This document shows, piece after piece, positions 26,275 to 35,985 of a stretch of DNA of 64,000 nucleotides. The notes under the pieces are model-generated. The model was not told where the DNA came from, searched no databases, and was given only the letters and a program-made list of their open reading frames with translations. The stretch's first letter is position 1, and each line of letters opens with the position of its first letter. The stretch is from Paracraurococcus lichenis. GTDB taxonomy: Bacteria; Pseudomonadota; Alphaproteobacteria; Acetobacterales; Acetobacteraceae. Location: contig NZ_JAUTWS010000004.1 in assembly GCF_030657435.1 (NCBI RefSeq), positions 1 to 64,000 of the forward strand, written 5' to 3'. The translations under genes and the position numbers were made by a program.

Positions 26275-27033
26275 ATGCCGGGCGACGCCGGGCCGATCGA
26301 GGCCCAGGTCAAGTGGTACAACGCCCGCAAGGGCTTCGGCTTCGTGCTGGGGCCTGACGGACAGGACGTGTTCTTCCATGCCTCGGCGTTGACCGAGGCG
26401 GGGATCGAGCCGCCCGATACGGGCGACACGCTTGTCTGCGAGATCGGCACGGACCGCCAGGGCCGGCGGCTGGTCACCCGCATCACCGAGCTTCGGCGCG
26501 GCGAGGGCGGGGCGGCGGCGGCCGGGGCGGCACGGCGTCCGTATCGGGAAGGCGGCTTCGGCGACCGGCCGCCGCGGCGCGACTTCGGCGGCGGCGGCGG
26601 TTTCGGCGACCGACCGCCGCGGCGTGACTTCGGCGGCGGTGGCGGCTTCGGCGACCGTCCCCCGCGGCGCGATTTCGGTGGCGGTGGCGGCTTCGGCGAT
26701 CGCCCGCCGCGGCGCGACTTCGGCGGCCCGGGTGGCGGCTTCGGCGGCCCGCGGTCCGGCGGTCCGGGGGGCGGCTTCGGCGACCGTCCGCCGCGGCGCG
26801 ACTTCGGCGACCGCGATGCCGGCGGCCCGACCTATTCGATCACCGGCACGGTGAAGTGGTTCGACCAGGTCCGCGGCTTCGGCTTCGTGACGCCCGAGGA
26901 TGGCGGCCAGGACGTCTTCCTGCACTCCTCCGTCCTCCAGCGCGCGGGGCGCCAGGATGTGCAGCAGGGCGAGAAGGTCGACCTCGATGTCCGCGACGGC
27001 CAGCGCGGCCGCCAGGCGGTGAACCTGAAATAG
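26275..27033 (+). CDS. Double cold-shock-domain RNA-binding protein with Arg/Gly repeat linker
   Basis: A 252-residue protein with two cold-shock domains (about 6-70 and 185-252), each with RNP1 (KGFGFV, RGFGFV) and RNP2 (DVFFHAS, DVFLHSS). Between them lies a low-complexity linker with five copies of FGDRPPRRDFG spaced 15 residues apart at first. RGG-like repeats usually bind RNA or promote condensation. ATG 26275 is chosen because the first domain starts 8 residues later. It is monocistronic, with a strong terminator hairpin after the stop. Its role in cold adaptation is inferred from the domains only. Confidence 0.9.
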   Translation: MPGDAGPIEAQVKWYNARKGFGFVLGPDGQDVFFHASALTEAGIEPPDTGDTLVCEIGTDRQGRRLVTRITELRRGEGGAAAAGAARRPYREGGFGDRPPRRDFGGGGGFGDRPPRRDFGGGGGFGDRPPRRDFGGGGGFGDRPPRRDFGGPGGGFGGPRSGGPGGGFGDRPPRRDFGDRDAGGPTYSITGTVKWFDQVRGFGFVTPEDGGQDVFLHSSVLQRAGRQDVQQGEKVDLDVRDGQRGRQAVNLK

Positions 27034-27068
27034 CCCGGCGGGGCGGATCGCCGCCTTCGTCATCCCAG

Positions 27069-27094
27069 GGGCCATGGCGGCGACGCCATGGCCC
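27069..27094. terminator. Intrinsic terminator after the cold-shock gene
   Basis: An 11-bp perfect stem GGGCCATGGCG/CGCCATGGCCC with loop GCGA is followed by TTT on the plus strand. It lies between convergent genes and may serve both. Confidence 0.7.
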
Positions 27095-27128
27095 TTTGCG
27101 CATCCGGGCCTCGGCCGCGATCCGCGCC

Positions 27129-27872
27129 TCAGCCCGCGAAGCGGCGCGGGCGCAGCCCCGCATGGAACCAGGTGATCAGGGAGTAGATGTCGAAGACCGG
27201 GCGGCCGAGCGCGTCCTGCAGCGCCGCCGCATAGGGCGGCATGTTGGTGCATTCGAGCACGATCGCCCCGACCTCGGGATGCGCCGCGACCAGGGCACGG
27301 CCGGCCTCGAGCAGGTCCTGCTCGGCGAGCGCGACATCCATGTCCTCCTTCTCCGCCAGGATCAGCACGCGGAAGAACTCGCGTCCTCCTTCCGTGCCCA
27401 TGACCGGCGTATCCGCCGGCACGCCGGCGGCGGCGAGATGCGCCGGCGTCAGCGAGCCCCGGCTCACCGTCAGCACGCCGACCCGCTGCCCCGGCGGCAG
27501 CGTCGCCTGCACCCAGGGCACCTGCAGCAGGGAGGAGGTGGCGACTGGCACGCCGACCGCCGCCTGCAGCTCCTGCTGGAAGAGCGAGAGGAAGCCGCAG
27601 TTGGTGGTGATCGCCTCGGCGCCCTGCGCGACGAGGTCCTGTGCCGCGGCGACAAAATCGGGCAGCAGGCCGCGCGCGCCCTGCAGCACCACCCGCTCGG
27701 GCGAGGCGCCGCGCACCACGCGGTAGAGCACCGGGAAGGGCCAGGTCGTGGCGTTGCCCATGTCGCCCGGGATGCGCGGGAAGCGCGCCTCCAGCATCAG
27801 GATGCCGAGCGGCGCGCCATAGATGGCCTTGCCGCCGCGCGCCAGGCGCGGCGCTGTCGCATGCAGGTTCAT
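27129..27872 (-). CDS. Aspartate/glutamate racemase family protein
   Basis: A 247-residue protein of the Asp/Glu racemase superfamily. The two catalytic cysteines are present: Cys92 in ITTNCGFL and Cys208 in LECTNMPPY, with GVLTVSRGSL between the domains. This pair indicates a two-base racemase rather than arylmalonate decarboxylase, which has only one Cys. There is no signal peptide. The substrate is not evident; hydantoin and aspartate racemases are alternatives. It is convergent with the cold-shock gene and divergent from the DUF2231 gene. Confidence 0.8.
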   Translation of the reverse strand: MNLHATAPRLARGGKAIYGAPLGILMLEARFPRIPGDMGNATTWPFPVLYRVVRGASPERVVLQGARGLLPDFVAAAQDLVAQGAEAITTNCGFLSLFQQELQAAVGVPVATSSLLQVPWVQATLPPGQRVGVLTVSRGSLTPAHLAAAGVPADTPVMGTEGGREFFRVLILAEKEDMDVALAEQDLLEAGRALVAAHPEVGAIVLECTNMPPYAAALQDALGRPVFDIYSLITWFHAGLRPRRFAG

Positions 27873-28071
27873 GCCGGAAGCCTAGGGCGGATCGCCGCGG
27901 CATGGAAACGTCCGGCGGCGCGGATCAGCCCTGCAGGTCGTCCCCCGGGGCCGTCGCGGACGCCCCGCATCACAGGGGTGTTCCGGACCGCAGGCCGCCC
28001 CGGCGGAACCTCCGCGCGGCGGGACCGTAGAGGGGGCGAGGGCGGCCGGTTGCCGCCCGGCGAGGTCCCTC

Positions 28072-28524
28072 ATGGCCAATGACACTCCCCCCGTTTCGCG
28101 TGCCCGGATCGCCGGCCACCCGATCCATTCGATGCTCGTGCCATTTCCGATCGTCTGCTTCACCGGCGCGCTCCTCACCGACATCGCCTATGCCCGCTCG
28201 GCGGACATGATGTGGGCGGACTTCTCCGCCTGGCTGCTGGCGGTCGGCGGCGTCATGGGCGCGCTCGCCGCCATCGCCGGCCTGGTGGACTTCCTCGGCA
28301 ACCGCCAGGTGCGGGCGCAACGGCCGGCCTGGCCGCACATGCTCGGCAATGTCGTCGTGCTCGTGCTGGCGCTGTTCAACAACTTCGTCCATAGCCGCGA
28401 TGCCTGGACCTCGGTCGTGCCGACCGGGCTGATCCTCTCGGCGCTGACGGTGGCGGTGATGCTGGTCACTGCCTGGCTCGGCGCCTCCATGGTGTACCGG
28501 CACCGCGTGGGGGTCGCGGCGTGA
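28072..28524 (+). CDS. DUF2231 integral membrane protein
   Basis: A 150-residue inner-membrane protein with four predicted helices, starting with the family motif IAGHPIHSMLVPFPIVCF. Other hallmarks are AAIAGLVDFLGNRQVR and LNxxVLVLALFNNFVHSRD. DUF2231 proteins often accompany redox or cytochrome genes. Here the gene overlaps the sorbosone-dehydrogenase-like gene by one base, so the two probably function together at the membrane and periplasm. The biochemical role is unknown. Confidence 0.85.
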   Translation: MANDTPPVSRARIAGHPIHSMLVPFPIVCFTGALLTDIAYARSADMMWADFSAWLLAVGGVMGALAAIAGLVDFLGNRQVRAQRPAWPHMLGNVVVLVLALFNNFVHSRDAWTSVVPTGLILSALTVAVMLVTAWLGASMVYRHRVGVAA

Positions 28525-29909
28525 TGCGGCGCGACCGTCTGGCCCTGGCGGGCCTGGCCGTCCTGGCGCTCGCAGGCGCGGTGGCGGCGGCGCAGGAGAA
28601 GGCGCCCGCCTTCGACCGCGAGGCGCAGGTCGGCCCCGACCCGGTCCTGCCCGAGCCGCAGAACTACCTGCTGCCGCCGATGAACATTGCCCGCGCCGTC
28701 GGCTGGAAGCAGGGCGAATCCCCCTCCGTGCCCGACGACATGCGCATCCGGCTCTACGCCAATGGCCTCGCGCATCCCCGCATGGTCCATGCGCTGCCGA
28801 ACGGCGACGTGCTGGTGGTGGAATCCAAGGCGCCGGGCACGGAGCCCATCCAGCGTCCGAAGGATGTCATCCAGGGCTACATCAAGTCCTTCGCCAGCAC
28901 CAGCCAGGGCTCCACCCCGGCCCAGGCCGGCGGCGGGGAGGGCAACCGCATCACCCTGCTGCGCGATGCCGACGGGGACGGCACGCCCGAGGTCAGGTCC
29001 GTCTTCCTCGACCACCTGCACTCGCCCTTCGGCGTGGCGCTGGTCGGCAACGACCTCTACGTCGCCAATACCGATGCGCTGGTCCGCTACCCCTATACCC
29101 CCGGCGAGACGCGCATGACCGCGCCCGGCACCGTGCTGACCGAACTGCCCGGCGGCCCGATCGACCACCACTGGACGAAGGCCCTGACCGCGAGCCCGGA
29201 CGGGACGAAGCTCTATGTCGGCGTCGGCTCGAACAGCAACATCACCGAGCACGGGCTGGACGTGGAGCGCGAGCGCGCCGCGGTCTGGGAAATCGACCGC
29301 TCGAGCGGCGCCCACCGCCTCTTCGCCGAGGGCGTCCGCAACCCGACCGGCCTCGCCTTCGAGCCGCAATCGGGCAGGCTCTGGGCGATCGCCAACGAGC
29401 GCGACGAGATCGGCCCGCATCTGGTGCCGGACTACCTGACCTCGTTGCAGGACGGCGGCTTCTACGGCTGGCCCTACAGCTATTACGGCCAGCACCTGGA
29501 CCCGCGGGTGCGGCCGCAGCGCCCGGACCTGGTGGCGCGCGCCATTCCGCCCGACTATGCGCTCGGCTCGCATGTCGCGCCGCTCGGACTGGTCTTCAGC
29601 CCCGGCGGCGGCGGTGGCGCACTGCCGGCGCGCTATGCCGGCGGCGCCTTCATCGGCGAGCATGGCAGTTGGGACCGGCCCGACCTCAGCGGCTACAAGG
29701 TCGTCTTCGTGCCCTTCGAGAACGGGCGGCCGAGCGGCAAGGCGCAGGACGTGGTGACGAACTTCCTGAACGGGCAGGGCGAGTCCCGGGGACGGCCGGT
29801 CGGCGTGACGCTGGACCGCACCGGCGCGCTGCTGATCGCCGACGACACGGGCGATACCGTCTGGCGGGTGACCTCGGCGCAGACCAATACGGCGGCGACG
29901 GGGCGCTAG
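28524..29909 (+). CDS. Sorbosone dehydrogenase-like PQQ-dependent sugar dehydrogenase
   Basis: A 461-residue exported protein (signal peptide through about residue 23) with the soluble beta-propeller of the GDH/L-sorbosone dehydrogenase family. Typical segments are FGVALVGNDLYVANTDALV, VGSNSNITEHG, EGVRNPTGLAFEP, DGGFYGWPYSYYG and FIGEHGSWDRPDLSGYKVVF. PQQ is the expected cofactor and a sugar or aldose derivative the expected substrate. ATG 28524 shares its first base with the DUF2231 stop; a GTG at 28521 is the alternative. Such enzymes feed electrons to the respiratory chain in acetic acid bacteria and relatives. Confidence 0.88.
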   Translation: MRRDRLALAGLAVLALAGAVAAAQEKAPAFDREAQVGPDPVLPEPQNYLLPPMNIARAVGWKQGESPSVPDDMRIRLYANGLAHPRMVHALPNGDVLVVESKAPGTEPIQRPKDVIQGYIKSFASTSQGSTPAQAGGGEGNRITLLRDADGDGTPEVRSVFLDHLHSPFGVALVGNDLYVANTDALVRYPYTPGETRMTAPGTVLTELPGGPIDHHWTKALTASPDGTKLYVGVGSNSNITEHGLDVERERAAVWEIDRSSGAHRLFAEGVRNPTGLAFEPQSGRLWAIANERDEIGPHLVPDYLTSLQDGGFYGWPYSYYGQHLDPRVRPQRPDLVARAIPPDYALGSHVAPLGLVFSPGGGGGALPARYAGGAFIGEHGSWDRPDLSGYKVVFVPFENGRPSGKAQDVVTNFLNGQGESRGRPVGVTLDRTGALLIADDTGDTVWRVTSAQTNTAATGR

Positions 29910-30250
29910 AGCAGACCGCCGCCGGGCGACGCCCGGCGGCGAGCCTCTGCTCGGCGCGAGAAGGCTCCGGGCGGCCCCGACAAGCAGGGCCGCCTCTCCC
30001 GCCGCAGCGCCACCGCGGCGGGCTCCGACCAGGGACGGGCGAGGCCGCGCTCCGGCCACGCGGCGGACCAGGCCGCAAGGTGCAACGAGGCCCTGTTCGC
30101 CTCTCCGCGACGATTCTAGAACCGTCTTCAGTGCAACGCCGCCCGGTCCCGGTGCGCCTGGCGCGGCGGGGATCGTCCACGCCCTGGCTGCCCCGGGACA
30201 TCTCGAGCCGACAGGCCCGGGCGAGCCCGACAGGCGAAGGACCGACCGGC
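29910..30250. other. Intergenic region between the dehydrogenase and the Bug receptor
   Basis: No gene is supported here. It starts with a terminator hairpin and then is GC-rich without coding signal. An AT-richer pocket, CTAGAACCGTC near 30116-30126, could be part of the promoter for the downstream receptor gene, but no clear -35/-10 pair was found. Confidence 0.5.
29918..29940. terminator. Terminator hairpin after the sorbosone-dehydrogenase-like gene
   Basis: A perfect 10-bp stem GCCGCCGGGC/GCCCGGCGGC with loop GAC lies 8 bp after the stop. There is no T tract, so strength is uncertain. Confidence 0.5.
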
Positions 30251-31237
30251 ATGCTCCGAGGTGCGACGATCCTGCTGGCCCTGCTGCTCGCCGGGCCTGC
30301 CCCGGCGCAGGAACGGGCGCAGGAGGCCTGGCCCAACCGTCCCGTCACCATCCTCGGCGGCTTCCCGAACGGCGCGGGCACCGACATCTATGCCCGCAAG
30401 CTCGCCGAGCCGCTGACCCGCGCTCTCGGCCAGCCGGTGGTGGTGGACAACCGCTCCGGCGCCGGCGGCAACATCGCCAGCGATGCGGTGGCGAAGGCGC
30501 GGCCGGACGGCACCCTCTTCCTGCTCGGCACCGCCGGCACGCATGCGATCAATGCCGCGCTCTACCGCAGCCTGCCCTTCGATCCGCTGCGGGACGTGAC
30601 GCATGTGATCCTGCTCGGCGACGTGCCGAACGTGCTGCTGGTGAACCCGGAGAAGCGGCCCTGGCGGCATTGCGCCGACCTCCTCGCCGCGGCCCGCGCC
30701 CGGCCGGGCGCGCTGACCTATGCCTCCACCGGCAACGGCGCCTCGACGCATCTCGCCGCCGCGCAATTCGCTGCGGCCGCCGGGCTCGACCTGCTGCACG
30801 TGCCCTATCGCGGCCAGCCCGGAGCGATCCAGGCGCTGCTCTCCGGCGATGCCGACCTCTTCTTCAACCAGGTCGGACCCTCGATCGGGCCGGTGACGCA
30901 GGGGCAGGCACTCGCGCTCGGCGTGACGGTGGCGCGGCCGGTGGCGGCGCTGCCGGGCGTGCCGACGGTGGCCGAGGCCTGCGGCCTGCCGGGCTTCGAG
31001 AGCAGCACCTGGTACGGGTTGTTCGGCCCGCCCGGCCTGCCGGCGGCGATCACGCGCCGGATGAATGCGGAGGTGGCGAGGATCCTGGCGTCACCGGAAT
31101 TCCGCACCTGGCTGGTGGAGAGCCAGGGCATCACGCCGCCGGCGGACACCTCGCCCGAGGGGTTCCGGCGGGTGCACGAGGCCGACCTCGCGCGCTGGGC
31201 GGAGATCGTCCGGCGGTCCGGGGCACGGGTGGACTGA
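30251..31237 (+). CDS. Bug family (TctC) tripartite tricarboxylate transporter receptor
   Basis: A 328-residue periplasmic solute-binding protein with a signal peptide (hydrophobic 6-16, PAPAQE cleavage). The mature start WPNRPVTILGGFPNGAGTDIYARKLAE and VVVDNRSGAGGNIASDAVA are Bug hallmarks, followed by HVPYRGQPGAIQ. The ligand is unknown. No membrane-component genes are nearby. It is the second orphan Bug gene in the window and is only distantly similar to the one at 8.1 kb. Confidence 0.9.
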   Translation: MLRGATILLALLLAGPAPAQERAQEAWPNRPVTILGGFPNGAGTDIYARKLAEPLTRALGQPVVVDNRSGAGGNIASDAVAKARPDGTLFLLGTAGTHAINAALYRSLPFDPLRDVTHVILLGDVPNVLLVNPEKRPWRHCADLLAAARARPGALTYASTGNGASTHLAAAQFAAAAGLDLLHVPYRGQPGAIQALLSGDADLFFNQVGPSIGPVTQGQALALGVTVARPVAALPGVPTVAEACGLPGFESSTWYGLFGPPGLPAAITRRMNAEVARILASPEFRTWLVESQGITPPADTSPEGFRRVHEADLARWAEIVRRSGARVD

Positions 31238-31295
31238 GGCCCGGCTGCCTTCTTGCGGCGCAGCCCCGCTGATCGGTGCCGGCCCCGGCCGAGGG

Positions 31296-31910
31296 CTACT
31301 TCCGGCCCAGCAGCGCCGCCACGCCGCTGTCCAGCACCGCCTCGGCCGGCGGCGCATCGCTGTCGGGCGGCGGCACGCCGGCCCGCTCCAGCATCGCCAC
31401 GCCATGCGACAGAGCCCAGACCTGCAGCGCCACCAGGCGCCGGTCGCGCCCGTCCTGCGGCAGCAACCCGTCGAGGGCGCTGGCCAGGGTGTCGAAGGGC
31501 CCATCCTTCGCGGTCGGCTCGCATTCCTCGCCCGACTGGGTCGGCTGGAAGGTGAACATGGCGGCGTAATAGCCGGGCTCCTCACGGGCAAAGGCGAGAT
31601 AGGCCGGGCCCATGCGGCGCAGCGCCTCGGCCGGGCTGGCGGCACCCGCCGCCGTGGCGCGCAGGCGTTCGCCGAACAGCGTGAAGCCGCGCCGGCACAG
31701 TTCCGCCAGCACCTCCTCGCGGTCCTTGAAGTGGCGATAGGGCGCGCTCGGGGAGACGCCGGCGCGGCGCGCCGCCTCGGTCAGGGTGAAGCCTTGCGGG
31801 CCGCGTTCGGCGACCAATTGGCGCGTGGCTTCCAGCAGTGCTTCCCGCAGGTTGCCGTGATGATAGCCCCGCCGCGCAGCGAGATCGGGGATGCGTTGGG
31901 CCTGTGCCAT
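31296..31910 (-). CDS. TetR/AcrR family transcriptional regulator
   Basis: A 204-residue repressor-type regulator. The N-terminal helix-turn-helix spans about 16-62: NLREALLEATRQLVAERG, FTLTEAARRAGVSPSAPYRHF, KDREEVLAEL. The C-terminal ligand domain resembles the TetR_C_33/WHG type (GPAYLAFAREEPGYYAAMF). It is convergent with the Bug receptor gene. No palindromic operator could be fixed in its 175-bp upstream gap, so its targets are unknown. Confidence 0.88.
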   Translation of the reverse strand: MAQAQRIPDLAARRGYHHGNLREALLEATRQLVAERGPQGFTLTEAARRAGVSPSAPYRHFKDREEVLAELCRRGFTLFGERLRATAAGAASPAEALRRMGPAYLAFAREEPGYYAAMFTFQPTQSGEECEPTAKDGPFDTLASALDGLLPQDGRDRRLVALQVWALSHGVAMLERAGVPPPDSDAPPAEAVLDSGVAALLGRK

Positions 31911-32085
31911 GGCGCGAGAAATCCAGAAATGTAGGAAGCCCGCGGGCCGAGTTCCGCCGCAGGCAAGGCCGGCGCGCTGCGCTTGCGCCCACGCCGCCGC
32001 CGGAAGGCTACACCGGATTCGCGGGTAACGGCAGCGCTATCGTTTGTAGCTGCGCATTTCCCAGTTTTTCGACGGTTACAACGCC

Positions 32086-32826
32086 TCAGAAATCGACCGA
32101 CAGGATGACCTTGCCGAGCCAGCGGTCGCTGGCATGCGTCAGCCCATGCCCGAGGCCGAACTGCAGCGCGAAACGCTCGCTGATCTTGTAGTCCGTGGTG
32201 ACGAAGAGCTGATGCGCCTGGCCCGCCGGCTTCGCGGGCCGGTCGATGCGCTCGAAATCCATGTAGTGCTCGAGGCCGAGCCAGGCGCGCTCCGACACCT
32301 GCAGCACGCCGCGCACCGCCGGCGCGAAGATCGGTCCCTCGCGTCCCAGCGGGAATTCCACGCCGGGGTTGAGGATGAGTTGCCAGGGCCCGCGGCGCAG
32401 GTCGATGATCGGCCGCAGGGTGACGCCCCAATCCGCCGAGGTGAAGCGGTAGGACTGGTTCCGCAACTCGACGTCGAAGCCGAGGGCGAGCGGCCGGTCG
32501 CCGGCGCCCGGCACGACGAAGCTGTTGCGCAGCTTGAAGCCGCCGCCGAAGACGTCGCCGGAGAACTCCTTCGCCACCGGCAGGTAGAGCGCGACCTCGT
32601 GCCAAGGGGCGGTCACGTAGCCGATCTCGGCGGTGAAGAGCGCGCCGTTGCGGGGCGCGCCCTCGCCCGGCTCGTGGATTCCCTTGCGGCCGAAATTCAG
32701 GTGGAAGTTCAGGTCGAAGCCGCGCGGCTCGGTGATGCGGCCGTCGAAGACCTGGAATTCGTCGAAGACGGCGGCCCGGGCAGGCAGGGCGGCGAGGCAG
32801 AGGAGGAGCAGGGCGAGGCGGCGCAT
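32086..32826 (-). CDS. Exported hypothetical protein, outer-membrane barrel candidate
   Basis: A 246-residue protein with a clear signal peptide (MRRLALLLLCLAALPARA) and a mature part rich in alternating beta strands (FDLNFHLNFG, FTAEIGYVTAPWHEVALYLPV, VELRNQSYRF). It ends in ILSVDF, a C-terminal Phe typical of BAM substrates. No specific family is recognised, though the layout resembles small transporters or porin-like barrels. It is likely co-directional with the downstream TetR gene but 175 bp away. Confidence 0.65.
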   Translation of the reverse strand: MRRLALLLLCLAALPARAAVFDEFQVFDGRITEPRGFDLNFHLNFGRKGIHEPGEGAPRNGALFTAEIGYVTAPWHEVALYLPVAKEFSGDVFGGGFKLRNSFVVPGAGDRPLALGFDVELRNQSYRFTSADWGVTLRPIIDLRRGPWQLILNPGVEFPLGREGPIFAPAVRGVLQVSERAWLGLEHYMDFERIDRPAKPAGQAHQLFVTTDYKISERFALQFGLGHGLTHASDRWLGKVILSVDF

Positions 32827-32872
32827 GCCGGCGGCAACGCCAGCGGCAGCGCCGCGTTCCGTCCCCGCGATG

Positions 32873-33298
32873 TCACCGCGCCGCGGGTGCGATGACCGTC
32901 CAGGTCGTGGTGATATGCGTCGCCAGCTCCTCCGATCCCTCGGCGCGGATCAGGATCTCGCCGAAGACCTGCCGGCGGCCGCGCTTGACGATGCGCGCCT
33001 CCGCCAGCACCGGGCCGTCGCCGGCGGGGCGGAGGAAGTTCACCGTCATGCTGCTCGTCACGCTCTCGTCCTTGCCCCCCGTCACGCTGAGCAGCGCGGC
33101 CCACATCGCGACATCGGCGAGGCCCATGATGGCGGGGCCGGAGACGGTATTGCCCGGCCGCAGCAGCACGGGCCGGAAGGGCAGGCGGACCAGCGCGGTC
33201 CCGGCCTCGGCGGCCAGCACCTCGATGCCCCATTCGGCCGCGAGCGGCACACCCGCGCGCATGATGGCCTGGATCTCGGCAACGGTCGGTGCGGTCAT
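32873..33298 (-). CDS. PaaI-type hotdog thioesterase
   Basis: A 141-residue hotdog-fold protein. The conserved NTVSGPAIMGLADVAMWAAL helix (about 50-69) and SSMTVNFLRPAGDG (about 82-95) match PaaI/YbgC-like acyl-CoA thioesterases. Its ATG overlaps the hutI stop as ATGA, so it is translated with the hut genes. A thioesterase is not a step of histidine degradation, so the connection is either a side function or operon hitch-hiking. Confidence 0.82.
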   Translation of the reverse strand: MTAPTVAEIQAIMRAGVPLAAEWGIEVLAAEAGTALVRLPFRPVLLRPGNTVSGPAIMGLADVAMWAALLSVTGGKDESVTSSMTVNFLRPAGDGPVLAEARIVKRGRRQVFGEILIRAEGSEELATHITTTWTVIAPAAR

Positions 33299-34488
33299 CA
33301 GCGTCCTTCGACCACGCGGCCGATGCAGGGGTTGCGGCCCATCCAGTAGCAGAGCTCGGCCGGGCGGGCGATGCGGTAGAGGGCGAGGTCGCAGCGCAGC
33401 CCGGGCGCGAGGCGGCCGCGATCCGCAAGCCCGAGGGCCGCGGCGGCATGGACCGTGACGCCGCGCAGCGCCTCGGCGACCGTCAGGCGGTAGAGGGTGC
33501 AGGCCATGTTCAGCATCAGCAGCAGCGAGAGGGCAGGGGAGGAGCCGGGGTTGCAGTCCGTCGCGACCGCCATGCGCAGCCCCGCCGCGCGCATGGCGGC
33601 GATGTCCGGCCGCGCCGCCTCCCGCAGGAAATAGGTCGCGCTCGGCAGCAGCACCGCGACGCTGCCCGCCGCCGCCATGGCGGCGAGGCCCGCGGCATTC
33701 GCATGCTCGAGGTGATCGACCGAGAGCACGCCGTGCCGCGCGCCGAGCGCCGCGCTGCCGGCATCGGCGTGCTGGTCGCCATGCAGCTTTACGGGCCGGC
33801 CGGCGCGGCGCGCGGCCTCCAGCACCAGGGCGGTCTCCGCGTCGTCGAAGGCGATGACGTCATGGAAGACATCCACCGCATCGGCGAGGCCGGCTTCGGC
33901 GGCGGCCGGGACGATGTGCTCCGCCACGTGGCGCGCATAGTCGGCGCGGCGGCCGCTGTATTCCGGCGGCACGGCATGCGCCGCCAGCAGCGTGGTGACG
34001 ACCGAGACCGGCAATGCCGCGCCCAGCCGCCGCGCGGCGCGCAATTGCCGCAGCTCCGTCTCCAGGTCGAGGCCATAGCCCGACTTGATCTCGATGGTCG
34101 TCACCCCCTCTGCCATCAGCGCCTCGGCGCGCGGCAGGGCGGCGGCGAGCAGTGCGTCCTCGTCCGCGGCGCGAGTCGCCCGCATGGTGGAGAGGATGCC
34201 TCCGCCGGATTTCAGGATCGCGGCATAGTCCTCGCCCGCCAGCCGCCGCTCGAACTCCTCCGCGCGGTCGCCGCCGAAGACGAGATGGGTGTGGCAGTCG
34301 ATGAGCCCGGGCAGGATCCAGGCGCCGCCGCAGTCCACCGTCTCGGCGGCGGGGCCGGGCAGGGCGGCGCGCGGCCCGACCCAGGCGATGCGGCCGTCCT
34401 TCGCCGCGACCGCGCCGTCCTCCAGCAGGCCCAGTCCCTCGCCCTCCATCGTGGCGAGATTCGCATGCAGCCAGACCCGGTCGAACAT
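33298..34488 (-). CDS. hutI: Imidazolonepropionase
   Basis: HutI hydrolyses imidazolone propionate to N-formiminoglutamate, the third step of histidine breakdown. The 396-residue amidohydrolase has the metal motif CHTHLVFGG (His66, His68), KSGYGLDLETE, HGDQHAD and the ATDCNPGSSP segment. It begins immediately after the hutH stop with no spacer and its own stop overlaps the thioesterase ATG, so the operon is very compact. Confidence 0.95.
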   Translation of the reverse strand: MFDRVWLHANLATMEGEGLGLLEDGAVAAKDGRIAWVGPRAALPGPAAETVDCGGAWILPGLIDCHTHLVFGGDRAEEFERRLAGEDYAAILKSGGGILSTMRATRAADEDALLAAALPRAEALMAEGVTTIEIKSGYGLDLETELRQLRAARRLGAALPVSVVTTLLAAHAVPPEYSGRRADYARHVAEHIVPAAAEAGLADAVDVFHDVIAFDDAETALVLEAARRAGRPVKLHGDQHADAGSAALGARHGVLSVDHLEHANAAGLAAMAAAGSVAVLLPSATYFLREAARPDIAAMRAAGLRMAVATDCNPGSSPALSLLLMLNMACTLYRLTVAEALRGVTVHAAAALGLADRGRLAPGLRCDLALYRIARPAELCYWMGRNPCIGRVVEGR

Positions 34489-35985
34489 CTAGGAAAAATC
34501 CACCAACCCGGAAAAACGGCCGCGCTCGACCAGCGCCTTCACCGCGGCGATGTCGGGCGCCATGGCGCGGTCGGCATCCCAGGCGGCGGCGCCGCCGCGC
34601 ACCAGGCCATGCGCGCGCTCGAGCACCTCGGAGGATTGCAGCGGGCGGTGGAACTCGATGCCCTGCGCCGCCGCCAGCAACTCGATCGAGAGGATCCCCG
34701 CCAGGTTGTCCGCCATGTCGTGCAGCCGCAGCGCCGCGCCGGTCGCCATGCTGACATGATCCTCCTGGTTCGCGCTGGTCGGCAGGCTGTCGACGCTGCG
34801 CGGCGTGGCCAGCGCGCGGTTCTCCGCGACCAGCGCGGCCGCCGTCACCTGCGCCAGCATGAAGCCCGAATTGAGCCCGCCGTCCCGCACCAGGAAGGCC
34901 GGCAGGCCCGAAAGCGCCGGGTCGGTCAGCAGGGCGGTCCGTCGCTCGCTGATCGATCCCAGCTCGGCCAGCGCCAGGGCGATGGCATCGGCGGCGAAGG
35001 CCACCGGCTCGGCGTGGAAATTGCCGCCCGACAGCACCTCGCCGTCTACCACCAGCGGGTTGTCGGTGACGGCATTCGCCTCCCGCGCCAGCACCTGCGC
35101 GGCATGCCCGAGCAGGTCGAGGCAGGCGCCGACGACCTGCGGCTGGCAGCGCAGCGAATAAGGGTCCTGCACCCGCGGGTCGCCGATGCGGTGGCTCTCG
35201 CGGATGGCGCTGCCGGCCAGCAGCCCGCGCAGCGCTGTCGCGGTGCGGATCTGGCCGGGCTGGCCGCGCAGCGCATGGATGCGCTCATCGAAGGGCGTGT
35301 CGCTGCCGCGCGCCGCATCGACGCTCATCGCGCCGGCGACGAGGGCGGTGCGCAGCAGGTCCTCCGCGGCGAAGAGGGCTGCCAGCGCCAGCGCGGTGCT
35401 GACCTGCGTGCCGTTCAGCAGCGCGAGGCCCTCCTTCGGGCCGAGGGCGAGCGGCGCCAGGCCGGCGCGCGCCAGCGCCTCGGCGCCGGGCAGGACCGCG
35501 CCCTCGAGGATCGCCTCGCCCTCGCCGATCAGCACCAGCGAGCAATGCGCGAGCGGCGCCAGGTCACCCGAGGCGCCGACCGAGCCGCGTGCCGGGATGG
35601 CCGGCACGATGCCGTGGTCGAGCAGGGCGAGCAGCGCCTCCACCACCGCCGGCCGCACCGCGGAGGCGCCGCGGGCGAGCGAGAGGGCCTTCAGCGCCAG
35701 GATCAGCCGCACCACGGGCGGCGGCAGCAGCGGCCCGGTGCCGGCGGCATGGCTGCGCACCAGGTTGAGCTGGAGCTGCGCGAGCTGCCCGGCGGGGATG
35801 CGCGTGCTCGCCAGCTTGCCGAAGCCGGTATTGACGCCATAGAGCGCCTCGCCGCCCGCCATGCGCGCGGCGAGCGCAGCGGCCGAGGCCTCGACCGGTG
35901 CGCGCCAGTCCTCGGGCAGCGCGAGCGGCGCGCCCTCCATGACGGCGCGGAGGTCGGAGAGGCCGGCGGCACCGGGCGCGATCAC
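34489..35985 (-). CDS. hutH: Histidine ammonia-lyase
   Basis: HutH deaminates histidine to urocanate. A GTG at 35985, overlapping the hutU stop, gives 498 residues. The MIO cofactor forms from Ala138-Ser139-Gly140 in [14 protein letters not shown]. The YGVNTGFG segment (49-56) and [17 protein letters not shown] and [11 protein letters not shown] motifs are intact. Its TAG is directly followed by the hutI ATG. Confidence 0.96.
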   Translation of the reverse strand: MIAPGAAGLSDLRAVMEGAPLALPEDWRAPVEASAAALAARMAGGEALYGVNTGFGKLASTRIPAGQLAQLQLNLVRSHAAGTGPLLPPPVVRLILALKALSLARGASAVRPAVVEALLALLDHGIVPAIPARGSVGASGDLAPLAHCSLVLIGEGEAILEGAVLPGAEALARAGLAPLALGPKEGLALLNGTQVSTALALAALFAAEDLLRTALVAGAMSVDAARGSDTPFDERIHALRGQPGQIRTATALRGLLAGSAIRESHRIGDPRVQDPYSLRCQPQVVGACLDLLGHAAQVLAREANAVTDNPLVVDGEVLSGGNFHAEPVAFAADAIALALAELGSISERRTALLTDPALSGLPAFLVRDGGLNSGFMLAQVTAAALVAENRALATPRSVDSLPTSANQEDHVSMATGAALRLHDMADNLAGILSIELLAAAQGIEFHRPLQSSEVLERAHGLVRGGAAAWDADRAMAPDIAAVKALVERGRFSGLVDFS

